Shown piece by piece: positions 50,946-60,560 of a DNA stretch of 64,000 nt; within the stretch, counting starts at the first letter, position 1; each line of letters begins with the position of its first letter. Both the position numbers and the translations under genes were made by a program. The stretch lies in the NCBI RefSeq assembly GCF_019977295.1, contig NZ_AP024651.1, forward strand, positions 2,356,001 through 2,420,000. The letters are read 5' to 3'. Source of the DNA: Arthrobacter sp. StoSoilB20 (GTDB lineage: Bacteria > Actinomycetota > Actinomycetes > Actinomycetales > Micrococcaceae). The notes under the pieces were generated by a model. That model was given only the letters and a program-made list of their open reading frames with translations. It was not told where the DNA came from and did not search any database.

Positions 50946-53636
50946 GTGGTGACTTTCAGACTGGACACCATCGGCAAGGGGCTGGTCTTTGCCGGGTCGC
51001 TGGCAAAACTGACTGCGGCGCTGGAACGTCAGGGCCAGGGTGGCGCAACAGTGGTTCAGGCACCTCCCGGGACCGGAAAGACCACGTTGGTGCCGCCGCT
51101 GGTGGCTAACCTGCTCTCACAGTGGGCCTCCCGCGCCGAACCGCGGCTTTCCGGTCAGCAGCACAGCGCACACCCGCGTGTCGTGGTTACCCAGCCACGG
51201 CGAGTCGCCGCGCGCTCGGCGGCGCGCCGGCTCGCGGCATTGGACGGAAGCCGTGTCGGCGGCCGGGTGGGATACACCGTACGGGGCGAGAGCAAGACCA
51301 CCCAGGAGACCGTGGTGGAATTCGTCACCCCAGGCATCCTCCTGCGTCGCCTCCTCAATGATCCCGGCCTGGAGGATGTCCACGCCGTGGTCCTGGATGA
51401 GGTTCACGAGCGGGGGCTCGACACAGACCTGCTGGTGGGCATGCTTGCCGAGGTCCGGGAGCTTCGGGACGACCTCATGGTGATCGCAATGTCTGCCACC
51501 CTGGACACGGAGCGCTTTGCCGCCCTGTTGGTACAGGGCAGCGCAGGGCACGACGACGGCGGCCCGGCTCCCGTTATCGACTCGCCTTCAGCACTGTTCC
51601 CCCTGGAGGTCCGGTGGGCTCCGGCGCGGGAGCACAGACTCAATGATCGGGGTGTGGCCCGTACCTTCCTGGATCACGTAGCCCGAACGGCTGCCACCGC
51701 CCATACCGAAGCCATGGCAGCGAACCCTGGGGTGGACGCACTGGTCTTCCTGCCGGGAGCCCGTGAAGTGTCCGACGTCGCCGGTCGCCTTCGGGCCCAG
51801 GTTGCGCCGGGCGTGGAGGTACTTGAATTGCACGGCCAGATCGGCCCCGACGCCCAGGACCGTGCCGTTTCAGGCCGCGAACCAGGTGGGCCACCGCGGA
51901 TCATTGTCTCGACATCCCTGGCTGAATCCTCCCTCACCGTTCCCGGGGTGCGGCTGGTCATTGATTCGGGGCTGTCAAGGGAACCCCGGAGGGATGCAGG
52001 CCGTGGAATGTCCGGATTGGTGACTGTCTCCTGCTCGCGTGCGTCCGCTGATCAACGGGCCGGCCGTGCCGCGAGGCAAGGACCGGGCACCGTAGTGCGC
52101 TGCTACGACCAGCAGGCCTTTGCAGCTGCGCCGGCGCACCAAACGCCGGGAATTTCAGTAGCAGACCTTACTTCAGCCGCGCTGGTCCTTGCATGCTGGG
52201 GCGCCCCCGGAGGTCAAGGCCTGCGGCTGCCTGATCCGCCCCCACCCGGCGCCATGTCAGAGGCCGTCGAGGTGCTGCGGGGACTCGGCGCCGTTGCCAA
52301 TGACGGAACCGCCACGGCAATCGGCAAGACACTGGCCCGCGTCCCCGCCGACCCCCGCCTTGCCCGTGCTCTGTTGGACGGCTCGCCAGTGGTAGGCATG
52401 CGTCCGGCGGCGGAAACGGTGGCCCTGGTTGCTGGAGACCAGCGTCCGCCTGGCGCTGACCTTACGGCATTGCTCAGGTCATTGAAATCGGGTTCGGACC
52501 CCGCCTCACGCCGTTTCGCCCAAGAAGCCGGCCGCATGGAGTCCATTGCCCGGAAGGAGGGGGCCGTCGTCGTGCCTTCACGTCCCGGGACGGAGGTCAC
52601 AGCGAGGGAGGCGGCCGGATTCGTGGTGGCCCTTGCCTTCCCCGACCGGGTGGCGCGTCGCGTTCCCGGGGATGGCTCCACCACCTACCTGTTGGCCTCC
52701 GGGACCCGGGCAGGCCTGCCAGCCGGAAGCCCGTTGACCGGGCACGAGTGGTTGGCCGTGGCCGAAGTCTCGCGTGCCCAAGGCCGTGACGCTGCGGGAA
52801 CGGGCGCTGTCATCCGCTCAGCCGCACCCCTGTCAGAGGACCTCGCCGAAGCGGCAGCCCCGAATTCCAGGGTCGATGAAGTGCGGGCGAAGTTTGACCA
52901 GGGGAAAGTGACCGCACGGCTCGAACGCAGGTTGGGCGCTATTGTTTTGTCCTCAACACCGGTCCGCCCCAGCGCTGAAACCGGGCGCAAGGCCGTGGGG
53001 CAGGCATTGGCGCAAACCGGATTGGCAATGATTGGTTGGTCAACCGGGGCCGATGCCCTGCGTCGGCGCTTGGCGCTGCTGCATCGAGAGCTCGGCGCGC
53101 CGTGGCCCGATGTCAGCGAAACCGGCCTGCTGGCAAGGCTGGATGACTGGTTGGCCCCGGAACTTGAAAAGATCGCCACTGGGAGCCCGGTCAAGTCGAT
53201 CAACCTGGCCGAGCCCCTGCGCAGGCTGTTGCCTTGGCCCGAAGCCGCCCGCCTGGACACCCTTGCTCCCGAGCGCCTGGAGGTTCCCAGCGGTTCGCAT
53301 ATCCGGATCGAATATCCCGAGGTGCCGGACGCCGGCAGGTACGAGCACGACGCCGGGAGGCCGGTGGTGGCGGTGAAGCTTCAGGAATGCTTCGGCTGGG
53401 ACCGCACGCCACGGCTGGTCGATGGCCGGGTACCTGTGCTGTTCCACCTTCTGTCCCCGGCCGGCAGGCCGCTGGCGGTCACTGACGACCTCGCTTCTTT
53501 CTGGTCCGGCCCGTACTCCCAGGTCCGGGCCGAGATGCGCGGGCGCTACCCCAAGCATCCCTGGCCCGAAGACCCTTGGACTGCGACGGCCACCGCCAGG
53601 ACCAAGAACAGGATGCAGCCAGGGCCGTCCCGCTAG
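50946..53636 (+). CDS. hrpB: ATP-dependent helicase HrpB
   Basis: This 896-residue DEAH-type helicase has Walker A PPGTGKTT (40-47), the DEVHERG motif (151-157, DEVH), SAT (183-185), a helicase C core and the HrpB-specific C-terminal region (LPWPEAARLDTLAPERLEVPSGSHIRIEYP). GTG at 50946 is favoured by AGGGA; GTG 50949 and much earlier starts are open in frame but lack support. HrpB function is not well defined. Its stop overlaps the convergent amidohydrolase by 4 nt. Confidence 0.91.
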   Translation: MVTFRLDTIGKGLVFAGSLAKLTAALERQGQGGATVVQAPPGTGKTTLVPPLVANLLSQWASRAEPRLSGQQHSAHPRVVVTQPRRVAARSAARRLAALDGSRVGGRVGYTVRGESKTTQETVVEFVTPGILLRRLLNDPGLEDVHAVVLDEVHERGLDTDLLVGMLAEVRELRDDLMVIAMSATLDTERFAALLVQGSAGHDDGGPAPVIDSPSALFPLEVRWAPAREHRLNDRGVARTFLDHVARTAATAHTEAMAANPGVDALVFLPGAREVSDVAGRLRAQVAPGVEVLELHGQIGPDAQDRAVSGREPGGPPRIIVSTSLAESSLTVPGVRLVIDSGLSREPRRDAGRGMSGLVTVSCSRASADQRAGRAARQGPGTVVRCYDQQAFAAAPAHQTPGISVADLTSAALVLACWGAPGGQGLRLPDPPPPGAMSEAVEVLRGLGAVANDGTATAIGKTLARVPADPRLARALLDGSPVVGMRPAAETVALVAGDQRPPGADLTALLRSLKSGSDPASRRFAQEAGRMESIARKEGAVVVPSRPGTEVTAREAAGFVVALAFPDRVARRVPGDGSTTYLLASGTRAGLPAGSPLTGHEWLAVAEVSRAQGRDAAGTGAVIRSAAPLSEDLAEAAAPNSRVDEVRAKFDQGKVTARLERRLGAIVLSSTPVRPSAETGRKAVGQALAQTGLAMIGWSTGADALRRRLALLHRELGAPWPDVSETGLLARLDDWLAPELEKIATGSPVKSINLAEPLRRLLPWPEAARLDTLAPERLEVPSGSHIRIEYPEVPDAGRYEHDAGRPVVAVKLQECFGWDRTPRLVDGRVPVLFHLLSPAGRPLAVTDDLASFWSGPYSQVRAEMRGRYPKHPWPEDPWTATATARTKNRMQPGPSR

Positions 53637-55264
53637 GCCAGTCGCTCCAGCATGAACTGGATCTCCCCGTCCACGAACGTTCCAAGGACCACACTGGCGG
53701 CGAGTTCGTCTGGGTCGGTGGTCAGGGGGTCAGCTTCGAAGGCTGTGAAGTCTGCCCGCTTGCCCACTGTAATGGAGCCTGAAACATCCCACAGGCCGGC
53801 AGCTTTTGCCGCGTGCGAGGTATAACCCTCCAGGGCCTGCATCGCGGTGAGCCCTTGGGCCGGCGCTATGGGTTCCAGCTCGGGATGTCCGGATCGCCGC
53901 CTCAACTGTGCATCCGCGATGATGGGAAGCGGTGCAAAGGGTGCGATTGGCCAGTCCGAGCCGATGCCCAAAGTCACCCCGGCATTGCGCAGGTCCCTGC
54001 AGCGCCAACCCCGGCCGGCACGTTCGGCGCCCAAGCGGGTGGACCAATTGTCGCTGTGGTCCGCTGCTGAGTAGTGGGTGCAGTGTGTTGGTTGCATACT
54101 GGCCACCACTCCCGCACCCCTGAAACGCTCCACAAGTCTGTCCGGAACTGTCTCGATGTGTTCAATGCGGTGGACCGTCCGGCGGAGGACATCTGCCGGA
54201 ACGGTTCCCTGCAACGATTCCAGCGCATCCAGGACATGCTCCACCCCGGCATCTCCGATCGCATGCGTGGCCGTAGGGATGCCGCGGGAGGCGAAGTAGC
54301 TGACAGCGGCCGAGTACTCTTCAGGTCGCGGCCAGAACGGAGCAGTCGATTGTCCGTAGATATCGGGTTCATAAAGCCAGGCGGTTCCGTTGTCAACAGT
54401 TCCATCGACGAACAGCTTGATAGCCTCCACCGACCACCGCCGGCCACCGGTTCCCACAGAGCGGGCAAGTTCCTTCCAATCGGACTCATTGCTGCCCGGC
54501 ATGCACCAAGGAGCGCTGCGCAGCCGCAAAGGCAGCCCGCCGTCGGCCTCCAAAGCCTGTAAAAGACGTGCGGATTCTTCGCTGTGGTCCATGATGTGCC
54601 CGCCGGTCAGTCCCGACTTGGCGAAGTCCTGCAGGAGGGCTGCGAGCCTGGCCTTCCGTTCGCCGAAGGACTCCTGGGGGATGTGCCGCTGGACCAGTTC
54701 CATGGCGGCTGCTTCGAGGAGGAGGCCGGTGGGGACGCCGTCTGCATCGCAGACCACCTCCGATGCCTGCTCGAATTCGTACCTGCCATGGATGCCTGCC
54801 AACTCCAAAGCCTGGCTGTTGGCCAGGGCTGAATGGCCATCGAACAAGCGGATCATCGCGGGTTTTTCTCCGCTGACCCGGTCCAGGACGCTGCGGTGCA
54901 ACGGGACGTTGCCAAACGCGTTCGGGTTCAGGCCCCAACCACGCAACCAGCCGCCGTCGTGCTGTGCTTGGGACTGAAGCAGCGCGCGCACCTCATCCAC
55001 TGTGGCGGCGCCTGATAGATCAACGCCTATGGTCAGGTCCAGGCCAAATACAGGGTGGATATGGCAGTCCACCAGTCCCGGGGTCAGTGTCGCGTTGCCA
55101 AGGTCCACCACCCGGGTGCCCTCGTGTGCCCAGTCCTGGGCCTCATTCCGGCTTCCGACGGCGGTGACCACGCCGTCGCGGACGGCAACTGCCTGGAGGG
55201 AATCAGTGCCACGGCCGTCCATGGTGTGGATGGTGCCGGCGAGGACTATGAGGTCAGGAGTCAT
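53633..55264 (-). CDS. Amidohydrolase, YtcJ-like
   Basis: This 543-residue metallohydrolase has LTPGLVDCHIHPVFG (metal site HIH) and a late HAIGDAGVEHVLDALE and GSDWP segment typical of the YtcJ-type amidohydrolase 3 group. It likely hydrolyses amide or ester bonds in a small molecule; substrate unknown. ATG 55264 is chosen because the longer form reaches into the APC gene. The start overlaps the APC permease end by 11 nt, which suggests a shared operon for uptake and hydrolysis. Confidence 0.87.
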   Translation of the reverse strand: MTPDLIVLAGTIHTMDGRGTDSLQAVAVRDGVVTAVGSRNEAQDWAHEGTRVVDLGNATLTPGLVDCHIHPVFGLDLTIGVDLSGAATVDEVRALLQSQAQHDGGWLRGWGLNPNAFGNVPLHRSVLDRVSGEKPAMIRLFDGHSALANSQALELAGIHGRYEFEQASEVVCDADGVPTGLLLEAAAMELVQRHIPQESFGERKARLAALLQDFAKSGLTGGHIMDHSEESARLLQALEADGGLPLRLRSAPWCMPGSNESDWKELARSVGTGGRRWSVEAIKLFVDGTVDNGTAWLYEPDIYGQSTAPFWPRPEEYSAAVSYFASRGIPTATHAIGDAGVEHVLDALESLQGTVPADVLRRTVHRIEHIETVPDRLVERFRGAGVVASMQPTHCTHYSAADHSDNWSTRLGAERAGRGWRCRDLRNAGVTLGIGSDWPIAPFAPLPIIADAQLRRRSGHPELEPIAPAQGLTAMQALEGYTSHAAKAAGLWDVSGSITVGKRADFTAFEADPLTTDPDELAASVVLGTFVDGEIQFMLERLA

Positions 55265-56711
55265 GTTTTTCGAAGCTTCCAATCCGTGCAAAAACGTCAG
55301 GTCGGGTGGTACGCAGGCGCCGGGCGATCAGCAAGCCTGCAAGGAAAACAAGGGGGGTCACCAGCAGGAGGAGGGCGTTGGTCAGGGCATCGGCAAACGT
55401 AAGGAGTTCGATGTTGATCGCGATCAAGGCCACCACTCCGAATAGCAGGATGGCAGAGGCTACGCTGACCGGCACCAGAAGCCGGTGGGTCACGGCATCA
55501 GGATTCCGGCGCAAGTAGATGATCGCCGCTACCGACACCAGGCCTTGCAGGGCAACAATCCCCACGATGCCTGGAGTATTCACCCAGATCAGCAGCTGCT
55601 TGTAGGGGTCGGCGCCGGCGATTGCACAAATGAGGATAACGACGGCGGCCAGCACGGTCTGGATCTGACCGGCACGATGCGGGGACTTGTATTTGGGATG
55701 GGTCCTGCCGAGGAAGGCGGGGAGGACGCCGTCCTTGGCGAGCATGTAGACATAGCGGTTGATGGCGTTGTGGAAGGCCAGCTGCGAGGCGTAGACGCTG
55801 GTGACGATCAGCACGTACATGACCACCTCGGCCCACGGGCCGACGTACTGGTTGATGGTGGCGAAGAACATGCCGTCGGCCAGTTCACCGGCAGCGGCAA
55901 CAACATTTCCGTCCCCGAAGGCCTGGATGACGGTCCAGACGATGAAGGCATAGAACACTGACATGAATCCGACGGCGATGTAGGTTGCGCGGGGGACGGA
56001 CCTGTCCGGGTTGCGGGCCTCGCGCCGATACAGCACGGTGGATTCGAAGCCCATGAAGGCCGCGAAACAGATCGCCAGAATGGCCAGGACGCCGGGGGTG
56101 AAGGCGTGTTCGGGGGTGAAGGAGGCAAAACTGATGCCGGAAGCTCCGCCTTGGGCCAGTATCGCGATGCCCATGACACCCAAAATGGCAGTTTCTGCGA
56201 TGAGGAGGACGCCAAGGACCTTCGCACCGACGTCAATGCCGCGGTATCCGAGCAGCCAGACTGCGGCTATGGCTGCCAACGCAACCACGGGCCAAGGCAC
56301 GTCGAGGCCAAAGAGAGTACGGAGCATGGCTTGTGTTTGGACGGCGAACAGGCCGTAGACGCCGATCTGGAGGCAGTTGTAGGACACGATAGCCAGGATG
56401 GCCGCGGCCAAACCCACGGTCCTTCCCATGGCGAGGCTGATATAGGTGTAGAAACCACCGGCCGCTTTGACATGCTTGGTCATGGCCATGAAAGAGAAGG
56501 CGAAGACCAGCAGGACTGCGCCGGCAATAACGTAGCCCATGGGGGCGCCGATGCCCCCGATGCCTATGGCCACAGGGGCTACGCCGGCCATCACTGTCAG
56601 GGGAGCTGCTGCGGAGATCACCAGGAAGGCGATGCCGCCGGTACCGATCGCGTTGCGTTTGAGCCCGTTGCCGGCATCTGCTGCCGGCGGGCGGGTTTCG
56701 AGGTCAGACAT
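55254..56711 (-). CDS. APC family amino acid/polyamine permease
   Basis: This 485-residue transporter has ~12 membrane segments and the APC N-terminal sequence (AIGTGGIAFLVISAAAPLTVMAG). ATG 56711 is a good start. It is first in the operon with the amidohydrolase, and divergent from a TetR regulator with a palindrome 50 bp upstream. Substrate is probably an amino acid, amide or amine that the amidohydrolase then opens. Confidence 0.88.
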   Translation of the reverse strand: MSDLETRPPAADAGNGLKRNAIGTGGIAFLVISAAAPLTVMAGVAPVAIGIGGIGAPMGYVIAGAVLLVFAFSFMAMTKHVKAAGGFYTYISLAMGRTVGLAAAILAIVSYNCLQIGVYGLFAVQTQAMLRTLFGLDVPWPVVALAAIAAVWLLGYRGIDVGAKVLGVLLIAETAILGVMGIAILAQGGASGISFASFTPEHAFTPGVLAILAICFAAFMGFESTVLYRREARNPDRSVPRATYIAVGFMSVFYAFIVWTVIQAFGDGNVVAAAGELADGMFFATINQYVGPWAEVVMYVLIVTSVYASQLAFHNAINRYVYMLAKDGVLPAFLGRTHPKYKSPHRAGQIQTVLAAVVILICAIAGADPYKQLLIWVNTPGIVGIVALQGLVSVAAIIYLRRNPDAVTHRLLVPVSVASAILLFGVVALIAINIELLTFADALTNALLLLVTPLVFLAGLLIARRLRTTRPDVFARIGSFEKHDS

Positions 56712-56760
56712 GGGGATCCTCTGGGGCTGGGGGAAAAGCTGTTCGGGAATTGCCGATCAT

Positions 56761-56781
56761 TAAGCGAAAGGCTTTCGTTTA
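56761..56781. promoter_or_regulatory. TetR-type operator in the APC/TetR divergent region
   Basis: Arms TAAGCGAAAG and CTTTCGTTTA (10 nt each, one mismatch) flank a single central G. It is 50 bp before the APC start and 87 bp before the TetR start. The layout is the classical one for TetR autoregulation and control of the divergent transport operon. Confidence 0.75.
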
Positions 56782-56867
56782 GATTAGGGCCTTGTGATCC
56801 GGAGCACAATACCTGGAAGAAAAGTTCTGGCTAGAGTCGTAACAACAACATGAATGGAGATACCCGT

Positions 56868-57485
56868 ATGGCACGCCCGCTGGTCCCGCTGATATCCATC
56901 GATGCACTCGTCACCGCCGCCCTTGAGTTGGTGGACGAGGCAGGGGACTTCAGCCTGCCCAAACTGGCCAAGCGGATCGGCGTGAGCCAGTCCTCCATTT
57001 ACAACCACGTCAGCGGACGGGAAGAAATCCTTGAGTTGATGCGTGGCCGGATCATCGCCGAAAGCCCCTATGCGCTGGAGGACGGGCACGACTGGGAAGC
57101 TTCGCTTCGCACGATTGTCCGCAGTTACCGCGATGCCTTCGCACGCCATCCAAAACTCGCGCCACTGTTGGTGCTCCAAACAGTGCAGGATGACAAGGTG
57201 ATGGGACTCTACGAGGACCTGGCTGTGGCATTGGAAGCCGCCGGGTTCCGCGGCCGGGACGTGATGTCGGCGATTTCCACCATTGACAGTTTCGCCCTGG
57301 GTTTTGCCCTGGACCTTGCAGCGCCGGAGGTCGTCTGGGCGCCACCGGCACAGGGGTACCCTGCCCTCACCAATGCCCTGGCTTTCGCAGGACCGGCTGG
57401 TGAACGCGGCGAGGCAGCCTTCGATTTCGGCCTCGAGATCCTCGTCGCCGGTTTGCATTCGCGCCTGCAGTCAACTGTGCTGTGA
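56868..57485 (+). CDS. TetR family regulator
   Basis: This 205-residue protein has an N-terminal TetR helix-turn-helix (FSLPKLAKRIGVSQSSIYNHVSGREEILELM) and a C-terminal ligand domain of the TetR_C_33-like kind. ATG 56868 has GGAG 9 nt upstream; ATG 56850 is alternative. It is divergent from the APC/amidohydrolase operon and next to the palindrome at 56761. Confidence 0.9.
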   Translation: MARPLVPLISIDALVTAALELVDEAGDFSLPKLAKRIGVSQSSIYNHVSGREEILELMRGRIIAESPYALEDGHDWEASLRTIVRSYRDAFARHPKLAPLLVLQTVQDDKVMGLYEDLAVALEAAGFRGRDVMSAISTIDSFALGFALDLAAPEVVWAPPAQGYPALTNALAFAGPAGERGEAAFDFGLEILVAGLHSRLQSTVL

Positions 57486-57516
57486 CGTTGATGGTGCCGG
57501 GGATCCGGAAAGCCCC

Positions 57517-58251
57517 ATGACCATCCTTAATACATGGTGGGAGGCGGTGGTCCGCGGATTCACGGACGTCCAGACCACAGCGGTCCCGCTACCGGCCCTG
57601 CTGGGGATCCTGGCATGTGCGGTGGTACTGAGCATTCCGCGCATCACTTGGCGCTGGTTCGGCTTGTACGTCACCTTCGTGCACGAGCTTGGCCACGCCT
57701 ACGCAGCACTTATGACCGGGCGATTTGTCCACGGACTCCGGATCGGTCTTGACCATTCCGGGCGGCTGGTCAGCAGTGGACGCAGTGCGTTCGGTGCGGC
57801 TTGGTCGGGGTTTTGGGGTTACCCGGCCCCTGCCGTGGTTGGCTTTGGACTGATCGCCGCATTCGCGGCGGGCCGTTCCGGGGCGGCGATGTCCGTAGGG
57901 GCTTTGATCCTGCTGGTCTCGCTGATCTTCCTCAGAAACGCCACCGGCATTTTGGTGGCTGTGGTGAGCGCGGCAACTGCCCAACTGCTGATCCTGTTCG
58001 CTACTCCTGCCGCAGTGAACTACGTCGTCCTGGCACTTGGCGTTGCCCTCTCGGTGGGGGGCGTCCGCGACCTCCTTAAACTGGCCGGGGTACACACCCG
58101 CCGCCGGGACAGGCTGGCGGCATCGGACGCCTTCATTCTGGGCCGAACCACGGGCATTCCGGCCTTCGTATGGTTGGCCGGCTTCACCGTGGTGATCCTC
58201 GGATGCGCTGCAGCTTCTGCGTGGTTGTTGTGGGGGATACTGGCCGTTTAG
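57517..58251 (+). CDS. M50 family membrane metallopeptidase
   Basis: This 244-residue membrane protein has HELGH (His56-Glu57-His60) in FVHELGHAYAALMTG near the second membrane segment, the zinc site of M50-type intramembrane peptidases. About six hydrophobic segments are predicted. It resembles the DUF/M50B group of unknown substrate. The ATG at 57517 is chosen; the frame extends into the tetR gene but no start there is plausible. It follows the tetR gene by 31 bp. Confidence 0.86.
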   Translation: MTILNTWWEAVVRGFTDVQTTAVPLPALLGILACAVVLSIPRITWRWFGLYVTFVHELGHAYAALMTGRFVHGLRIGLDHSGRLVSSGRSAFGAAWSGFWGYPAPAVVGFGLIAAFAAGRSGAAMSVGALILLVSLIFLRNATGILVAVVSAATAQLLILFATPAAVNYVVLALGVALSVGGVRDLLKLAGVHTRRRDRLAASDAFILGRTTGIPAFVWLAGFTVVILGCAAASAWLLWGILAV

Positions 58252-58420
58252 TGTGCAGCACACACTGCGCTCCGCGCTCTTCAACAACGGGCCGCCGGCC
58301 AGCGGCAGGTACTGCCCCCGCGAGCCCTTGCCATGTGGCCGCCCAGGGTGTCCAATCCTGTAAAGGGTTCGAACCGTACGTGTTCGGACTCCTGCCGGGA
58401 ATCAGCACCAGGAGGTGCCC

Positions 58421-60526
58421 ATGTCCGCGAGGAGCGCACGGGAAACGCCAAAGGCAAGCGCAACCGGAATGCCGGAGACCCGAAGGAGTGACACTGGAGC
58501 GGCCCTGGCAGCAAGTGAACCGGCCCGAATACGGAACGTCGCCCTCGTAGGCCATTCGGGAGCCGGTAAGACCATGCTGGTGGAATCGTTGCTCGCCGCG
58601 ACGGGGGCCATCACCAGGATGGGATCCATCAGCGAAGGGACCACAGTCGGCGATTCCGACCCTTCCGCGATCCACCAGCAACGGTCCGTGAGCATGTCAG
58701 TGGCCCCAATTGCGGTGGGCGGTGTCAAGGTCAATTTGATCGACACTCCCGGCTACACCGATTTCACCGGTGAACTGCGGGCTGGTTTGAGGGCTGCCGA
58801 TGCGGCCCTTTTTGTTGTGTCGGCAGTGGAGGGCATCGATGCCGCGACCGTGGCCCTGTGGGGCGAATGCGGGAAAGTAGGCATGCCACGGGCCGTGGTC
58901 ATCAGCAAACTGGACCATCCGCGCGGCGACTTCAGTGCCGCCGTCGTGCGGTGCCGGGAGGCCTTTGGGGAAGCAGTCCTGCCGTTGTACCTTCCTGCGG
59001 TGGGCAATGCCGGCCTTGTGGCCATACTTGGCGCCCCCTCCGATGGGGATCAGGCACCAGTGACCTCTGTTGATGAGGCTCGTGGGCCATTAATCGAAGG
59101 GATCATTGCCGAGAGCGAGGACGAAACCCTCATGGACCGGTACCTGGGCGGGGAGGAGTTGCCGCTGGCGGACCTCATCCAGGACCTGGAGACAGCTGTA
59201 GCCCGGGGGAGCTTCTTCCCCGTGATCCCCACCTCGGCAGAGACCGGTGTGGGCCTTTCGGAGCTGATGGACCTGCTGGTTGATGCTTTGCCTTCACCCA
59301 TGGAACGCACCGCCCCTGCCGTGATGGCATTGGACGGAAAGTCCATCAAGCCGCTGGCCTGCGATCCTTCAGGGCCATTGGCCGCCGAGGTGGTGCGGAC
59401 CACCGTGGATCCGTTCCTGGGCCGTGTTTGCTTGGTGCGTGTCTTCTCCGGGACCCTTCGGGAAGATTCCTCGATCCATATTGGTGGCAGGGGACTCGCG
59501 GACAGGGGCCACGAGGACCATGATGCTGACGAACGCGTCACCCACCTCTACGCGCCGGTGGGCTCCGGCCTGAAGGCCGTTCCGCAATGTGTCGCGGGGG
59601 ACATTTGTGCCATCAGCAAACTTGGGCGCGCCGAGACCGGGGATACCGTCTCGGGCAGGGAAGCGCCGCTGCTGATCGAGACGTGGAATATGCCCGAGCC
59701 GTTGATGCCCATTGCGATAGAAGGCGCGTCAAGGAGCGACGAGGACGTGCTGGCGAAGAGCATCGGAAAAGTAGCCGCCGCGGACCCAACGCTTCGCTTG
59801 GAACGCAACCCCGACACCCACCAACTCATCCTGTGGTGCATGGGTGAAGCCCATGCCGAGGTGGTCCTGGACAGGCTGCGCGGCCAGGGCGTCAAGCTGC
59901 AGACCGTGGACGTCATCACGCCACTCAGGGAGACATTTGCCACCAAAGCCGTGGGACACGGGCGGCACGTCAAACAATCAGGGGGACATGGGCAGTTTGC
60001 GATCTGCGACATCGAGGTGGAGCCCCTTGCCCGGGGTGAGGGTTTCGCGTTCACCGACAAGATCGTGGGCGGAGCGATCCCCGCAACATTCGTTGCCAGT
60101 GTTGAGAAAGGTGTCCGTTCCCAAATGCTCAAGGGCGTGTCCGCCGGGTTCCCGGTGGTGGATATCCAGGTGACGTTGGTTGGCGGGAAGACCCACAGCG
60201 TTGACTCCTCGGACGCGGCCTTCCAGGCAGCCGGCGCACTTGCCCTTCGCGAAGCAGCGGCAGCTGCCAAAATGCAGCTGCTGGAACCTGTGTCCTCAGT
60301 TGTTGTCAGCGTCTCTGATGAGTACGTGGGGGCGGTGATGAGTGATCTTTCCGGGCGGCGCGGCCGGGTCACCGGCACTGACGCAGCTGATGGCGAGGGA
60401 GCGGAGATCAGTGCTGAAGTGCCGGATCAGGAACTCCTGCGCTACGCCATCGAACTGCGTGCACTCACCGCCGGTACGGGACGTTTCCGGCGATCCTACC
60501 TTCGCCACGAGCCCGTGCCAAAGTAG
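58421..60526 (+). CDS. Elongation factor G-like protein EF-G2
   Basis: This 701-residue translational GTPase paralogue has P-loop GHSGAGKT (44-51), DTPGYTDF (108-115) and SKLD (162-165) as G1, G3 and G4. In canonical EF-G the residue after DTPG is His, needed for GTP hydrolysis; here it is Tyr112. The switch I region is also divergent. Domains II-V are present, ending in EVPDQELLRYAIELRALTAGTGRF. Start ATG follows AGGAGGTG. Mycobacterial EF-G2 is known to lack ribosome-stimulated GTPase activity, which fits. Confidence 0.92.
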   Translation: MSARSARETPKASATGMPETRRSDTGAALAASEPARIRNVALVGHSGAGKTMLVESLLAATGAITRMGSISEGTTVGDSDPSAIHQQRSVSMSVAPIAVGGVKVNLIDTPGYTDFTGELRAGLRAADAALFVVSAVEGIDAATVALWGECGKVGMPRAVVISKLDHPRGDFSAAVVRCREAFGEAVLPLYLPAVGNAGLVAILGAPSDGDQAPVTSVDEARGPLIEGIIAESEDETLMDRYLGGEELPLADLIQDLETAVARGSFFPVIPTSAETGVGLSELMDLLVDALPSPMERTAPAVMALDGKSIKPLACDPSGPLAAEVVRTTVDPFLGRVCLVRVFSGTLREDSSIHIGGRGLADRGHEDHDADERVTHLYAPVGSGLKAVPQCVAGDICAISKLGRAETGDTVSGREAPLLIETWNMPEPLMPIAIEGASRSDEDVLAKSIGKVAAADPTLRLERNPDTHQLILWCMGEAHAEVVLDRLRGQGVKLQTVDVITPLRETFATKAVGHGRHVKQSGGHGQFAICDIEVEPLARGEGFAFTDKIVGGAIPATFVASVEKGVRSQMLKGVSAGFPVVDIQVTLVGGKTHSVDSSDAAFQAAGALALREAAAAAKMQLLEPVSSVVVSVSDEYVGAVMSDLSGRRGRVTGTDAADGEGAEISAEVPDQELLRYAIELRALTAGTGRFRRSYLRHEPVPK

Positions 60527-60560
60527 TCCGGGGCCTCGGAGCAGGGTTTTGCCTGCCAGG

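Noticed and set aside
58365..58375. GGGTTCGAACC resembling a tRNA T-arm
   Set aside because: The surrounding sequence forms no acceptor, D or anticodon arm and no CCA end; it lies in the leader of the EF-G2 gene.
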